Source: Druceiella hillmani (taxonomy: Eukaryota > Arthropoda > Insecta > Lepidoptera > Hepialidae). Taken from it: a DNA stretch of 64,000 nt. Under the pieces are notes generated by a model. That model worked only from the letters and a program-made list of their open reading frames with translations. It ran no database searches and was not told the DNA's origin. Numbering within the stretch: the stretch's first letter is position 1; each line of letters begins with the position of its first letter. A program made the translations under genes and the position numbers. This document shows, piece by piece, positions 24,820 to 35,503 of this stretch. The stretch lies in the NCBI GenBank assembly GCA_039881145.1, contig JAYKKI010000091.1:62001-126000 (forward strand), read 5' to 3'.

Positions 24820-25203
24820 ATACAACTGGTGAGTAGAAGTAAAGTTTTTACTGCAGCCGCGGAAACTTTGCCAAGATGATCCGAGGCAGCGGAAGATGTT
24901 CCTGCTGATCAGCCTACGTGTGAGGCGCAGAAAACCATGTTAGACGTGAACAGGAATGAAACAATACGCAGGAAACACACCAGCAGCCAGCATACGGATA
25001 TCCGGCTCATTTGTAGCCAACGTCAGTTGCTTTAGACGAAATAATTAAAAAGAAATTGCATGAGGCATTAAATGGAGCAGAGAAAACGAAGAGAAGACGA
25101 GCTCAATGAAATCTGCAAGGATTTTTTCAAGTTAAGCTGGGGAAGCGAAGGCTCGTGCTGAAGTTGCAGAGGAAATTGAAAAAATAAATGAAATACGTTT
25201 TTA
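24820..25203 (+). pseudogene. decayed charged coding-like segment
   Basis: This GC-richer segment translates, across several frames, into coiled-coil-like charged peptides: ALDEIIKKKLHEALNGAEKT (25036-25095 region), REDELNEICKDFF, and AKARAEVAEEIEKINEI before a TAG near 25203. Stops and frame changes break it. It resembles a fragment of a charged coiled-coil protein or a gag-like region, perhaps a processed pseudogene, but I do not recognise the parent. Confidence 0.35.
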
Positions 25204-27439
25204 GATTAATAATTTTTTACTCATATATTTAAAATATATTTACTTTAATATTACTTATACATTTAATTATATTTAAATTTCACAACATACAGTTAAATTT
25301 TCAATAATAAATCACATAGGTATTATTTTGTTGTGTGTAGGAAGGCAGTTCAGAACGTCGTTTAAAACATTTAAAAGCTAAAAAATGTTAATGTTTATAA
25401 GTTTAGTCCGACACAAAAATGGTGGGAATTATTTATTAATTGAATTGAAGTCGCAATTACGTTGTCAAGCTTTGTTAATACGGGTCTATGAATATAACAT
25501 TTTTAAATTAAAATAACGTTTCTTAAAGATATATTATTATACTGTTGTTCCTGATCCAGATTTCCTTTATTGTCGTGGGATCCTAACAACATACTCTTGT
25601 ACTCTAGTATACAAATAATATCAGACTCGAAAAAAACATATCCTAAAACTCCATTTCATCATCATACCAATTAATCTTCATATTATTGTATTAGAATATA
25701 TAGAGGATCCCAAATTTAGTAAAATCAGAGTTAGTAAAAAGCTAAAATCTATAACTAATATAAAACTACATCAATAAATTATCCTTACTTCTCAGTCTTA
25801 ATAAAATTTAAAGTATATCAGTACGTCAAAACATCATTGGAATTAAATAAATCAGAGAGTTTAATGAGATTATATGAACTTGTTACTAGTACGAAATTAC
25901 ACTTAAACACCCAAATTAATAATCGTCTGTGTTTTAATATCCGATATTTAAATAATACAAATTGGGGTCTGTAGACATTAGTTTATTCCAAACCCATCTT
26001 CGTGTAAACTATACTATGCTTAAATATCGATTTCGTATTTCTCAGCATAGATTTATATCAGACTGAAGCCCAGATTACATAAACATATACAAAGCTATCC
26101 TAAGATGCGAAGTTTACGTACAGACAACTTCAGATAAGCCCCAAAGTGTGTATACTCTATTGCTCGGCTAAATACAAACAGTATCATTATATTACCATGT
26201 CATCATAACTCGTATTAATTTAATTTGTGGCATTAAGAGACATATTTTTGAGATGGACGATCATAATGAGAATAAAGTAAAAATAGCCTTTTGCGTTTTT
26301 TTAATCATTATGTCAATTGTTATTTCGAGGTACTTCAATTGTTTTCCATCTTCATCACGCCGCTAACCAAATCAATTTCTCGTCTATTAATTTAATTCAC
26401 GTAAACGGATTTTTACCAAGAATTAATCACAGGTTCACATTATGCTAATTATTTACAATATTTATGAACACACATTGTTGTTAGTTACATTAAATCTTCA
26501 AAACCTACAGTGACTTCTATGCATATCGCATTGTAAATATGTTCTGATAATTAACCAAAAAGAAAACTATGCTAAATGAATTTACATTTACTATTACTTG
26601 AATATAAGGAAAAACCTTTTAATATATAATCAGAAAATATATGATTAGCAGTGCAAGCTAAAACGAAAAAAAAACGACGACCAAAATATTACGAATTCCT
26701 ACACTCATTAACAGTTACAATCTTTTTTATTTTCAATATATACTGTTACAAAAACCTAATATAATCGAATATAATTTCTTTATATTACTATTCTTATCAT
26801 ACCAATAATAAAGAAACTGTATTTTCTTTCGAACTGATTGCACGCAAATTATGTAAAATTAATGTAAACATTCGTTAAAACCGATCATTTTTCTATGGCA
26901 TTGACTGGACGTCTTTAAGATTTTTATTTAAGAAAAAATATATAATACGTAATGCTATTCGTGTAGTTCCCGCGGTATTCAATGCTCAACCACCTTTTTG
27001 CGTTGACACTAGCTATTATTTGTTTATTATGAATGAAAGTAAATTTGCCGAAATATTTCGTCGTTATCTTTCGTAGTTCTTTTGTACTTTTGTCTTCATG
27101 TTTCATGTAAAAGTTTAAACTTTGTTAAACCATTAATTTATTATCTTTACCGAGAAGTTACTTGTAATATATCGATAATTATGTGTGTTTAAATAAATAA
27201 ATATATGTGTGTATTCCCACATGACCCATAATATTCTAAATTTATTAATTTATAATAGAAATTGGAATACGTAAAAGGGTTTTAAACCTTACACTTAACC
27301 TGATTAAACAATTAGTTGATATAAAAGTTATAATTGAAATCTAAGCGTAAAGCGAACATTATACAATTTATATCCGAATCTAAAAACAATTAACAATATT
27401 CCTTGGTAGAACAATAGCAACATGAAGATTGCTTACATT
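25204..27439. other. gene-poor AT-rich stretch
   Basis: No gene is recognised except the small membrane-type ORF at 26253-26366. A 60-codon minus frame at 26924-27106 lacks motifs. Confidence 0.4.
26253..26366 (+). CDS. candidate 37-aa single-pass membrane peptide
   Basis: The ATG frame begins MDDHNENKVK, continues into a hydrophobic segment (about residues 11-25, IAFCVFLIIMSIVIS), and ends after FPSSSRR at a TAA. Acidic N-terminus, one membrane span and basic tail are features of small membrane peptides, but a frame this short arises often by chance in AT-rich DNA. Confidence 0.15.
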   Translation: MDDHNENKVKIAFCVFLIIMSIVISRYFNCFPSSSRR

Positions 27440-27479
27440 TCGATATTTATCGTACGCTGCTACCCCTCCGTGTTTAATG

Positions 27480-27600
27480 AATTGTATCCGGGTTACTATC
27501 GTAATTATCTGGTTCTCACCGAAGCATACCTAAATTTATTAAACAACCGACTACGATGACGGCTCTCGGCCGACTGAGCTAGCTAACGCACGGTCGGTGT
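27480..27600 (-). mobile_element. possible tRNA-derived SINE relic
   Basis: Read on the minus strand, 27581-27570 gives TAGCTCAGTCGG, an exact match to the RNA polymerase III A-box of tRNA genes, within GCGTTAGCTAGCTCAGTCGG. A GGTTNNNNNAT-like remnant of a B-box lies about 40 nt further on, but it does not match the consensus well and no clover-leaf can be drawn. A decayed SINE head fits better than a tRNA gene. Boundaries are uncertain. Confidence 0.35.
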
Positions 27601-28390
27601 CGCTGGGACCACAGAATAGAGTACAGAACGGACACTCCCATACTAATACACACCAAAAAAGTGGTCTATGTTTATATGGATAATTGGACCCTGACTCACC
27701 AGGTGGCGCTTTGATTATTACCAAGACCAAAAGATGGCGCTGTCTAGGTAGAATTATCACCCATAGATGGCATTATGATAAAACATTGAATTAGAATTTA
27801 TTAAACAATATATTAAAAAACATTCTTATTTTCATAAATTTTTATTAAAACTTTAGAGTAACTAAAATTTTACAAAACATATATCAGAGATTTTACAAAA
27901 CATATAATTTTACAATTATAGTATTCTAATAGGTAATTATTTCAAAAATATATTTGGATTTCCATTTCAAAAAGCATGCTTCAAGGTTTCTCTGACTTTC
28001 CCGCTGTTCAGGTTGATTATAATCTGAGAAGCTTGCAGCGCTGTGTCCATAATAGTTTATGGATGTCTTCTACTGCAGAGCTGAAAGTAGAAAAATACAC
28101 ACGGACAATACATACATATATGGATGTTAATGCGTATTCTATGGTGTTTATTTCTTAGCGTGTCTCAATGGAGAAAATTTATTTCCAAATTTTGTTAAAG
28201 CTTCAAATTCAAGTTGGTATTCTTACAATATTACAGTATATACTTTATTAAAAGTATTTCCTCCAGGGTTCGTCAAAATGTTTACATTAGAATGTTTGTC
28301 GTGAAAGGGTTATTCTTTTAATAAGTTCAAAATTCTTGGTTCAATTAAAATGTTTTGTATTGAAATTGACCTAGATGGAGTTTTTAAAAT
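27601..28390. other. no gene; likely 3' flank of the THAP gene
   Basis: 27700-27775 holds three related 10-mers (GGTGGCGCTT, GATGGCGCTG, GATGGCATTA). Minus-strand AATAAA signals at 28249-28244 and 28152-28147 lie downstream of the proposed THAP stop codon. Frames at 27551-27760 and 27976-28158 are not convincing. Confidence 0.4.
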
Positions 28391-28567
28391 TTATCCTTGA
28401 ATATTAGATTTACAAATAATAACTTCAAAACTTAAGAATTTTACATTCATAACTAACCTAATTACTATATTGAAAACTTCAACAAGTCTGGAACTCCTCA
28501 GTTTTTGTAGGCTGCCTCTCTTTGAAACGCTGGCTCTGGTTGAAGCGGCTTCCGGAAGTATGTCCTC
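28391..28567 (-). CDS. THAP gene, tentative exon 3
   Basis: A TTTATGATTATAG acceptor ends at 28568. In the phase set by exon 2 the frame stays open for 58 codons, starting EDILPEAASTRASVSKRGS and then LQKLRSS, to a TAA at 28393-28391. An alternative is an internal exon ending at a GTAATT donor at 28465, with further exons not found. The Ser/Arg-rich start looks coding; the tail after about residue 34 looks less so. Confidence 0.5.
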   Translation of the reverse strand, partial: EDILPEAASTRASVSKRGSLQKLRSSRLVEVFNIVIRLVMNVKFLSFEVIICKSNIQG

Positions 28568-29745
28568 CTATAATCATAAACAATTCACAAACATATATAA
28601 TATTTGGATATAAATTGGCATATATCTGGCATGCAGTAAAAATCCATGTTACTGTTTCCAAATAACCTGTCAACTCCAGACATTGGATGATTAATACAAA
28701 ATATACATAATTTATCTCACATTAGTCGTATCAGTTATCATTGAAATTGAAAATATATACTACAAGATACACTATGTATAATTAGTGAAGTGGTTAGCGT
28801 TTACCTGTATCCAAGTGTTGAAAACTTGCAACAAAATGAGTTAAATAAAGTAAAGATATTTGTCTATAAGCCTGATATTAAGTATTCAATCAAAACGCAA
28901 TCAATTGTATCACTAGTTTATATATACTTAATGTTAAAGATGCTACCTGGTCAGTACAATTCCTTGTGCATAAATTCTAAATCTAGACTATGTATAATTT
29001 TACTGATAAATTACCTCAGATATTCCTTTATAGGAATAGCTTAATTCTGCCGCCTCTAAACTAGTACTCGGCTGGTCTCTCAGTCGTTCCAACATGTCTG
29101 GTTCTATCACTCTCATTGTAACATCTTCGGTCGGTGTTGGCAAATTTAGACTCGGCTTTGCATTCACCTGTAACAATTTCCTAGGTGAAATAGTTTTAAA
29201 ATCATGAATTATAAAATGATTCTCACAAATTCTGTAACAGTGGTTTTGAAATCCGGCTGCCAACTCATCTCGGCGACATAGTCTCAACCATTCCATCGCC
29301 CTGTGAACAAAACAGAAATTTCGTATTAATTTATAGTTCTAAACATAGTTATTCAGGTGTAAATGTTCACGTTGACGGAATTAAAAAATACTTTCTTATA
29401 TTATTTGATAATAATAACCAAACAAAAATTACGACATAATTTGTGGTTATAAACATAGTTGTTCATGTGTAAATGTTCACGTTGACGGAATTAAAAATAC
29501 TTTCTTATATTATTTGATAATAATAAAAAAACAAAAATTACGACATAATTTGTGGTTATAAACATAGTTATTCTTGTGTAAATGTTCATATTGACGGAAT
29601 TTAAAAACACTTTCTTATTTTATTTGGTAATACAAAATTAAACTACGAACGATACTTACAGAGTTTTACATTTTGGAAGATTGAAAAATGAGATTCCTTT
29701 GGCAGTTTTTTGAGTATTACGACAGCCGGTTACAATACACGCCAT
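28391..29745 (-). CDS. THAP-type zinc-finger protein gene (spliced)
   Basis: Joining 29745-29660, 29300-29015 and tentatively 28567-28391 gives a continuous frame of about 182 codons with canonical GT/AG junctions. Residues 1-83 form a THAP domain, a C2CH zinc-binding, sequence-specific DNA-binding fold. Visible zinc ligands are C3, C8, C54 and H57 (C-x4-C-x45-C-x2-H), with the conserved P24, W33, RICENHF and a C-terminal AKPSLNLP box that stands for the family's AVPTxF motif. The rest is short, Ser/Thr/Arg-rich and of unknown role. The protein is presumably nuclear; THAP proteins act as transcription regulators or derive from P-element transposases. No transposase domain follows here, so a small stand-alone THAP protein is likely. 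No stops or frameshifts occur in exons 1-2. Confidence 0.8.
29015..29300 (-). CDS. THAP gene, coding exon 2
   Basis: The acceptor is TTTTGTTCACAG ending at 29301. The exon completes the split Leu codon, then reads AMEWLRLCRRDELAAGFQNH and on to RICENHF, supplying the second half of the zinc site and the AKPSLNLP box. It ends in phase 0 at GAG followed by donor GTAATTT (29014-29008). The total of exons 1 and 2 is exactly 124 codons. Confidence 0.82.
29328..29640. repeat. 109-bp tandem repeat in THAP intron 1
   Basis: About 2.8 units start at 29328, 29438 and 29547. Each includes TAAACATAGTT, GTAAATGTTCA and TTGACGGAATT, with only a few differences between units. The array fills most of the 359-bp intron. 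Confidence 0.93.
29660..29745 (-). CDS. THAP gene, coding exon 1
   Basis: The ATG at 29745-29743 opens MACIVTGCRNTQKTAKGISF, carrying the first Cys pair of the zinc finger. The exon ends in phase 2 at a strong donor (CT then GTAAGTATC, donor GT at 29659-29658). Just upstream of the ATG is TTTTTATTGTATTATAG, an acceptor-like sequence ending near 29757, so this may be the second transcribed exon with a non-coding exon in the GC-rich region near 29925-30135. Confidence 0.8.
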
Positions 29746-29924
29746 TACTATGAACTATAATACAATAAAAATAACTTATTGGTACGTAAATGAATAGGAA
29801 AATACTTATGAAAAACAGTATTAAATATACATTTTTTCCGTAGAAAATATATGCGAGAGGCTACACAAGAATTTTCAATATTGTACTTTTTCAACACTAA
29901 GTAATGTCATGCGTGTGTTATAAG

Positions 29925-30135
29925 CTAGACAGCGAGAAAAAGTATGGCGTCCAGCCGGAAACCCGCAACTTGAATCGTCTAAACGCCCTCTGCTGAGGAA
30001 CCTGACATTAGCGTTTCAAATTTTCATTTCCGGTGAGCCCTCTTATTTGTTACTCTATGGCTGGGACGACATGGGTGCAGACGTGAGACGGCAGCGCAGG
30101 GCGACTAGTGCGTAGAGAGTGCGCCTGCGCACTAA
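29925..30135. promoter_or_regulatory. GC-rich promoter-like region between THAP gene and hAT relic
   Basis: This is one of the GC-richest stretches in the window. It contains TGCGCCTGCGCA at 30120-30131, which fits the NRF1 (Drosophila Ewg) palindromic site, and two opposed ETS-type cores (GCCGGAAA near 29955 and TTTCCGGT near 30025). There is no TATA box. Its position 180-390 bp upstream of the THAP start codon suggests a housekeeping-type, possibly bidirectional promoter. Alternatively it belongs to the transposon-derived gene on the right. Confidence 0.45.
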
Positions 30136-30257
30136 GTCATTAGTTCGACTATCGTCAACTTGTGTACTTTTATTGACTTGTTTTCCACAATAGTTGCTAT
30201 AGCAGTATACTGTGTTATTTAGAGACTTCGGAAACTATTATTTGTTGATCGTCGATA

Positions 30258-31990
30258 TCATGGCGGTTAAGGAACGAAAACAGAACTGGAAAAATAAATA
30301 CAAATCAAGTTTTTAAGAGGTGTGGTTAACCAATAATAAATTTATGAAATGGATTAGAAAAGTAGACGTGAAATATATATTTCATAATGTGATTTCCACA
30401 GTCAATTGGGGTGGCGGAAAAGCTTTAATAAATCATATCACTTCTGAAACTCACAAAAAAATGCTTACAGTCTAATTCGTTAATGACAGCATTTATTCCA
30501 AAAATAAACACAACTGAAGAAAAAAACTTTGCGATTATTGAAGTGGGATCAATTTAACATGCAATTAACAATCATCATAGTTATCTAAGCACTAAGTGTG
30601 GCATTAAACTCAATGCTTCGTTATATACAGATTTTTCATCATCTCACATCATCAGACTTTGAACGAGCTTAAAATGTCAAATGCATCCCAGAACGGTGCA
30701 TTGTTGTTGACGCGTCGATTAAGGACTCTCAAAAACATATAATGATATTTTGATCGTGAACAGAGCATTCAAAATAAATTAATGGATTTTTTAGAGATTC
30801 GAAAGGGACATCAACAAATTTTTTTCAAATATTGAAAAATTTATATTGTTTGGTATATAGCACGTAATTCTGTATACCAAAAAATTATTGAAAAATATCC
30901 GGATACAAAAGTAATAAAAGTGAATGGCAATTTCCACCTCCTGTATAAGGCAGCTAGAAATGCAATGAAATTAATTTGAAAAGTTTATTCTGAATTTTCC
31001 AATAGCGCGAAACGAACAAAAGAACTATAGAGAGTTTTAAATGAATGTTCTATTGAATAAAAAAAAGTTTTAGGCCATGCACTAACTCGATGGTTAAGTT
31101 TGACTAAAACTCTGGATAGATTAATTTTATCTTGGACTGTTCTTCTGTCATATTTACAGATGCATGGGGAAGATGCATTTCATAAAATTGTATAGGAATC
31201 TGTGAAAAATTATACAAACACAGGGATTATATTGAATTGGGATTATATAGATATTGCAGAAAAGTTATTTATATTTTGTTCATAATTATATGAGTATATT
31301 AACTCGAGCGATACTATTGTTCCAAAAAAAAACTGTCACATCTGTTCAATTGCATCAAATAATGAAAGAGGTGAAAGAGAAAATTGAAAGCTGATTGAGT
31401 GATGTATTTTATGGCGCAAATTTAAAAGTTCAAAATTACAAAAAATATCTAATTTTTAAAAAATTATTTGCAAATTTTGTTTAAAAGAAAGCTAATGCAG
31501 TTTAAAATAATACCATCTATTACTTGAATAAAAGTGTTTTCAAAATTTGGTTTCAAATACCCAATCACGTATAAAGATGCTACTGAAGCGGTCGAACTGC
31601 TTGGACTTAAAAATATCGATGAAAAAATGTTGATCACTTTACAATACAATTAACAACTTGAAGATAATCTCTCCACAGTTTATAAAAATAGACTTTTCAA
31701 CATTTTCGTCTGATTTGTTACGAATTGAATTTTTGAAAATCGCTAATTTGACAGAATTATCGAAAAAAGTGGGGAAAATATTTCTTATTCCTATAAGCAA
31801 TGATTTTGTTGCGCGAGATTTTTCTTTGATATGAAATATGTGGACTGATGAAAGAAACTACTGACCGGTCGAAATGGTGAAATCGGGACTCCTAATAAAA
31901 TTTGATTATAATAGGAACTGTCAAGCGTTCTTTCGTTATTTAAAAAAATCGGTGAAATTAAAAATGCTAAAAAAGTCACAAAAAATTAAA
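30258..31990 (+). pseudogene. hAT-superfamily transposase relic 1 (BED-like finger type)
   Basis: Translation starting at ATG 30260 gives MAVKERKQNWKNKYKSSF, a stop, then KWIRKVDVKYIFHNVIS and GGGKALINHITSETHKK, which fits an N-terminal BED-like zinc finger (one Cys pair lost). After a frame shift come EVGSI, HAINNHHSYLSTKCGIKLN (30546-30610). Around 30930-31190 are LLYKAARNAMKLI, NSAKRTKEL and LTRWLSLTKTLDRL, the latter a hAT-core landmark. Near 31845-31960, WTDERN, a stop, then MVKSGLLIKFDYNRNCQAFF resembles the C-terminal end of the same group. At least ten stops or shifts make it non-functional. The intact family moves DNA by cut-and-paste with 8-bp target duplications. Confidence 0.8.
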
Positions 31991-33007
31991 AACATAATTA
32001 TTAATACCAAGCAGATTCCAGAAATTAATAAAATGTTTAATGATGTAATCAAGAATATCATGCGATTCATAGAGTACTTAATTACATATTTCAATAATTA
32101 TTAAAAGCAGTTAAAATACCTAAGTATATAGTAAATTAGTAATGCCATAATATATATAATTATTTAACTAATGTAGATTAAAGCTGGTTAAATAAACACT
32201 GTAAAGTAATTTTATGTAAGCTTTGTAGACCTTACTTCTACAAATTTGTTTAATGATCAATACTGACTTATGTTTTTACTGATCTCCGAGTTTCGAGTGT
32301 GGAAAGGTGGCAGCCCTAATTCCCACCCGCTCCTCCTGCGTATAATTCGTTTAAATGAGTTTTCACTGGAGCACGGGAAAAAATACCCATAAGGGTGCGA
32401 GAGATGTATCCGCCATCGCATTAGAGAAACTTCAAATAGGACGGTTTGGGTTCGCAGTAACATGTATCATCCCACGCAGGTTGAGATTTTCTATCCCAAA
32501 TTTATTTCGCGCTAAATTTCGTAATTCCGGTAGGACCTGGGAAAATTCTGGAATTGTGTATTCAAAAAAAATAGTCATAAATTCCGGTGTCACGAAATAC
32601 CGTTATTTCAGTTTACATGCCTTACTACTAACCCTTTTACTAAATTCGTCCTAAAAATAAATTATACTCGACTTGATTTTATTTCATGTTTCAGATATAA
32701 TTTGACACATCATTTATTTTTCGCTAGTAATTAATTCTATTTGTCGGGAAAGGGAGATAATCAGTTTTGGAAATCCTAACGATTTACAAATATTTATATT
32801 TATGTCTGGTTAACGTATATTATTATATATATAACATATATTCTTTCTTCGCTTTCATAAATTAACCAAAAGTATAAAAATTCTAGGCTTTCATAAAATT
32901 AATCAAAAGTATAATATTCAATCAAAAACTTTATTATGAAATGTTTCCAAGTTTTCACTTACAATATTTGCTTTACTAGGAAAGTAGAATTAATGAATAA
33001 GTTGGAG
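31991..33007. other. no intact gene; GC-richer patch at 32280-32660
   Basis: 32280-32660 carries a 99-codon plus frame (32355-32654) with no recognised domain. Repeated ATTCCGG / AATTCTGG motifs suggest a transposon end or an old repeat. Confidence 0.3.
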
Positions 33008-33095
33008 CTAGGGAATGTAAATCCGGACTAATAGTGAAATCTGGATTTCGAAAGTTAATTTTCGTGACCGATCCGGATAATCCGAATTTTTTAAA
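33008..33095. repeat. possible subterminal/terminal region of hAT relic 2
   Basis: CTAGGGAATGTAAATCCGG at 33008 resembles hAT-type termini (TAGGGATGTAAA-like). It is followed by repeated CCGGAT / ATCCGG motifs to about 33090. No matching inverse was found beyond 35503, so element boundaries remain unproven. Confidence 0.3.
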
Positions 33096-33416
33096 TTGTT
33101 TTATTTAAACAGAAAAAGTTTAAATATAATGCAAATTTTGTAACCATACCAAATTTCATTGTATTCATTTGGTAAATGAATCCAATTGTAATGACAATCA
33201 TCCAGTATTTTTTTAAATTAGTCTATAATAAAAAAAATAAATATTTATATGTTAGAATCTAGCACAAACTACAAACATAACTTAAACTATAAAAATAAAA
33301 ACTAAAAGTTGGGTAACAAAAACACCTTCTTCGATTCATAATTTAAATAAAAACTTAAAAAAAATATAAAATTAGAATTTTCAAAAAACTATTTCTTTTC
33401 TAAAATGAAAAAGATC

Positions 33417-35503
33417 TTAAAAATGATGTTGCAGCCTGCTATCAATTAGTGAATCATTTAGCCTGCGGGTTCGGTTATATGTAATACCTGCCGCAGAAGA
33501 AACGCGCTCCAACTCGACGCTTGTAGGTGGGATACAAAGTAACTGACTGTAGGCTGCCTCTAAATATCGACCCCTGTTACCGTTGTCCTCATACAACCCC
33601 ATTTCCGATCGCACTAAGCTTTAAACACCATTTTTCAGGTTGTCTCCTAGTGAATTATCTGATTTTTTTGTAATTCACGATCTAATTTTTCTTTTTAACA
33701 AAATTCCTCTTGTCTAGAAGAATCTTATTTTACGGTCAAATCCTATTTACCTGTCTCAACATGATTATGACTCAACAAGCTACTGTAATTTTGCAAATTG
33801 TTCCGTGTATTTCTGTAATAGATGGCTTGTAAAACACATCATCCTTGGCTTATTCCAAAAAATCACTAAGGCTATGGTGACAAAATAAGGTTCCCGAAAC
33901 AACGTGAAGTCCCCGGTCTTTGACTCTTTTCTTAAGTGCATTAGAAATATTTTTTTAATTATTCCTTCTTTGCTATCTAAACTTTTGATTATGAGTTTGA
34001 GTGCAATGTCAGCTGTAATCAAGGTAGCACCGCGTCTGCATAAGGCTTCTACAGTCACTTTGACAATTTTGAGGAACAAATGTAAACCTTTAATGAAGTT
34101 AAAATCTTCGTTAGTTAAGTTTTCAATTAAGAAGTTTTTTTTTATTTAAGAAGTCTCTCTAGCATTATTGTCATACTGCTCCAACGTGTTTTGCAGTCAA
34201 GTAACAGTTGTAGTTTTTTCCCCAATTTGTCACGAATGTGCTTTTGTAAAATAGAATAATTTTTGGTTGGAGAGTGTTTTAAATAATTTTACCGTTGACC
34301 TGATTTTATTTAATATGCTTCGAATCTGAAAGCCTCCTTTAATAAACATGCGGATCCAGTTCTCTCTACCACAAATTCACCTTCTGCATCTGAGTCATCA
34401 TCACAAGAGGTATCGACATCATCTTTATTTGAAAGAACAACATCATGTTTATTATCAACTGTTTCGGCTTGTATGAAACGATAGTTTTTGTTGTACAGCA
34501 CGTCAGAAATAGCTGAACATATTTCATGTGAAAAGTAGACCTGATAACATATAGGCAAAAGTCTTCCTATTTTGCACACGACACTTCAACACAACATGAC
34601 GTTATAGCAAGAACATCTGACAATTAAATGAATCCACGTGACGTAGAATTATTTTTACTTTCTTTAAGTTTTTTACCACGACCTAGGTTTGGTTATATTA
34701 TAACATCTTCAGGTGGGATATTACTGAACATATAGATAAAATTAACGTCAAATGTATTCAATATTTAAGAACATCTGAGTTTGATATTTCGCAGTCGCAA
34801 CCAAAGATGATATAAAACCTGTCAAGTCTAAATCAGAATAATACCCACATCTGATGGCATTGATCCATGAATGCGAATCAAACCAATGTAATGACACGTT
34901 TTTCCATTTTTAAAAATCTGCTGTATATGTTAATATATCGATAATTATTGACTGTGGTGCTCATAGAAAGTCAAAGCGAATGTTTGTTTTTCCAATTTTA
35001 AATTATGTATTTCTATCTTTATTTTCGTTTCAACATAGACACGTCATATAAATTTATTCACACGATTTTATATCACGAGTCTATGAGGATGTGAAACGGG
35101 ATGTGACTGTATTTGGAGAACTTGGTACTTCTTTATAACAGCTTTTACGCAGCAGATTTCTGAGATCTTCTGAAGTACATAAAAGCTTAAAAGGGACTCC
35201 ATCTGAGTATAACCTTCTTGCTGTAAGGCAATCAAGTGAGTCTTCTCCTTTAAAATATTCAATTATTTTTTTTGTTTTTTTTTTAATTGTTTTTTGACAG
35301 GAGCATTAGCATTCCTTGAAGCGCTGGCTTGTATAATGGAGTGAACTTTTCTGAGATGCAGGTGTAAAGTTGAAGTACTGCCGCTGACTTTAAAAATACG
35401 TTCACAAATTTTATATTTCGCTTCTGCACCACTTACGGATCTTAAAATATTTCGATATACTAGATTTACTTCCTGATTTTTCAGAATAATCTTTAAAATC
35501 CAT
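33417..35503 (-). pseudogene. hAT-superfamily transposase relic 2 (Ac/hobo-like)
   Basis: Read on the minus strand from ATG 35503: MDFKDYSEKSGSKSSISKYF, then a shifted frame with AKYKICERIFKVSGSTSTLH and HLRKVHS (BED zinc finger), DGVPFKLLCTSEDLRNLL (about 35215-35160), GLIRIHGSMPSD (about 34870), KIGRLLPICYQVYFSHEICS with DVLYNKN (34575-34490), an Asp/Ser acidic linker, KLGKKLQLLLDCKTRW (about 34220), TVEALCRRGATLITADIALK (34060-33990) and the C-terminal dimerisation domain CIPPTSVELERVSSAAGITY (33537-33475). The order and spacing match hAT transposases throughout. Frame shifts and stops disable it, and a dispersed repeat (34618-34750) lies within it. Confidence 0.9.
34618..34750. repeat. 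dispersed repeat inside hAT relic 2, partner at 1072-1205
   Basis: Same 130-bp repeat as at 1072-1205. It does not correspond to any part of hAT transposases that I know, so it may be an insertion into the relic. Confidence 0.75.

Noticed and set aside
27570..27600. tRNA gene
   Set aside because: An exact A-box is present, but there is no good B-box, acceptor stem or clover-leaf.
28790..29044. 84-codon plus frame overlapping the THAP gene
   Set aside because: Antisense to the last part of THAP exon 2 and its intron, without coding features.
29328..29640. CRISPR array
   Set aside because: Units are contiguous 109-bp tandem repeats without unique spacers, inside a eukaryotic intron.
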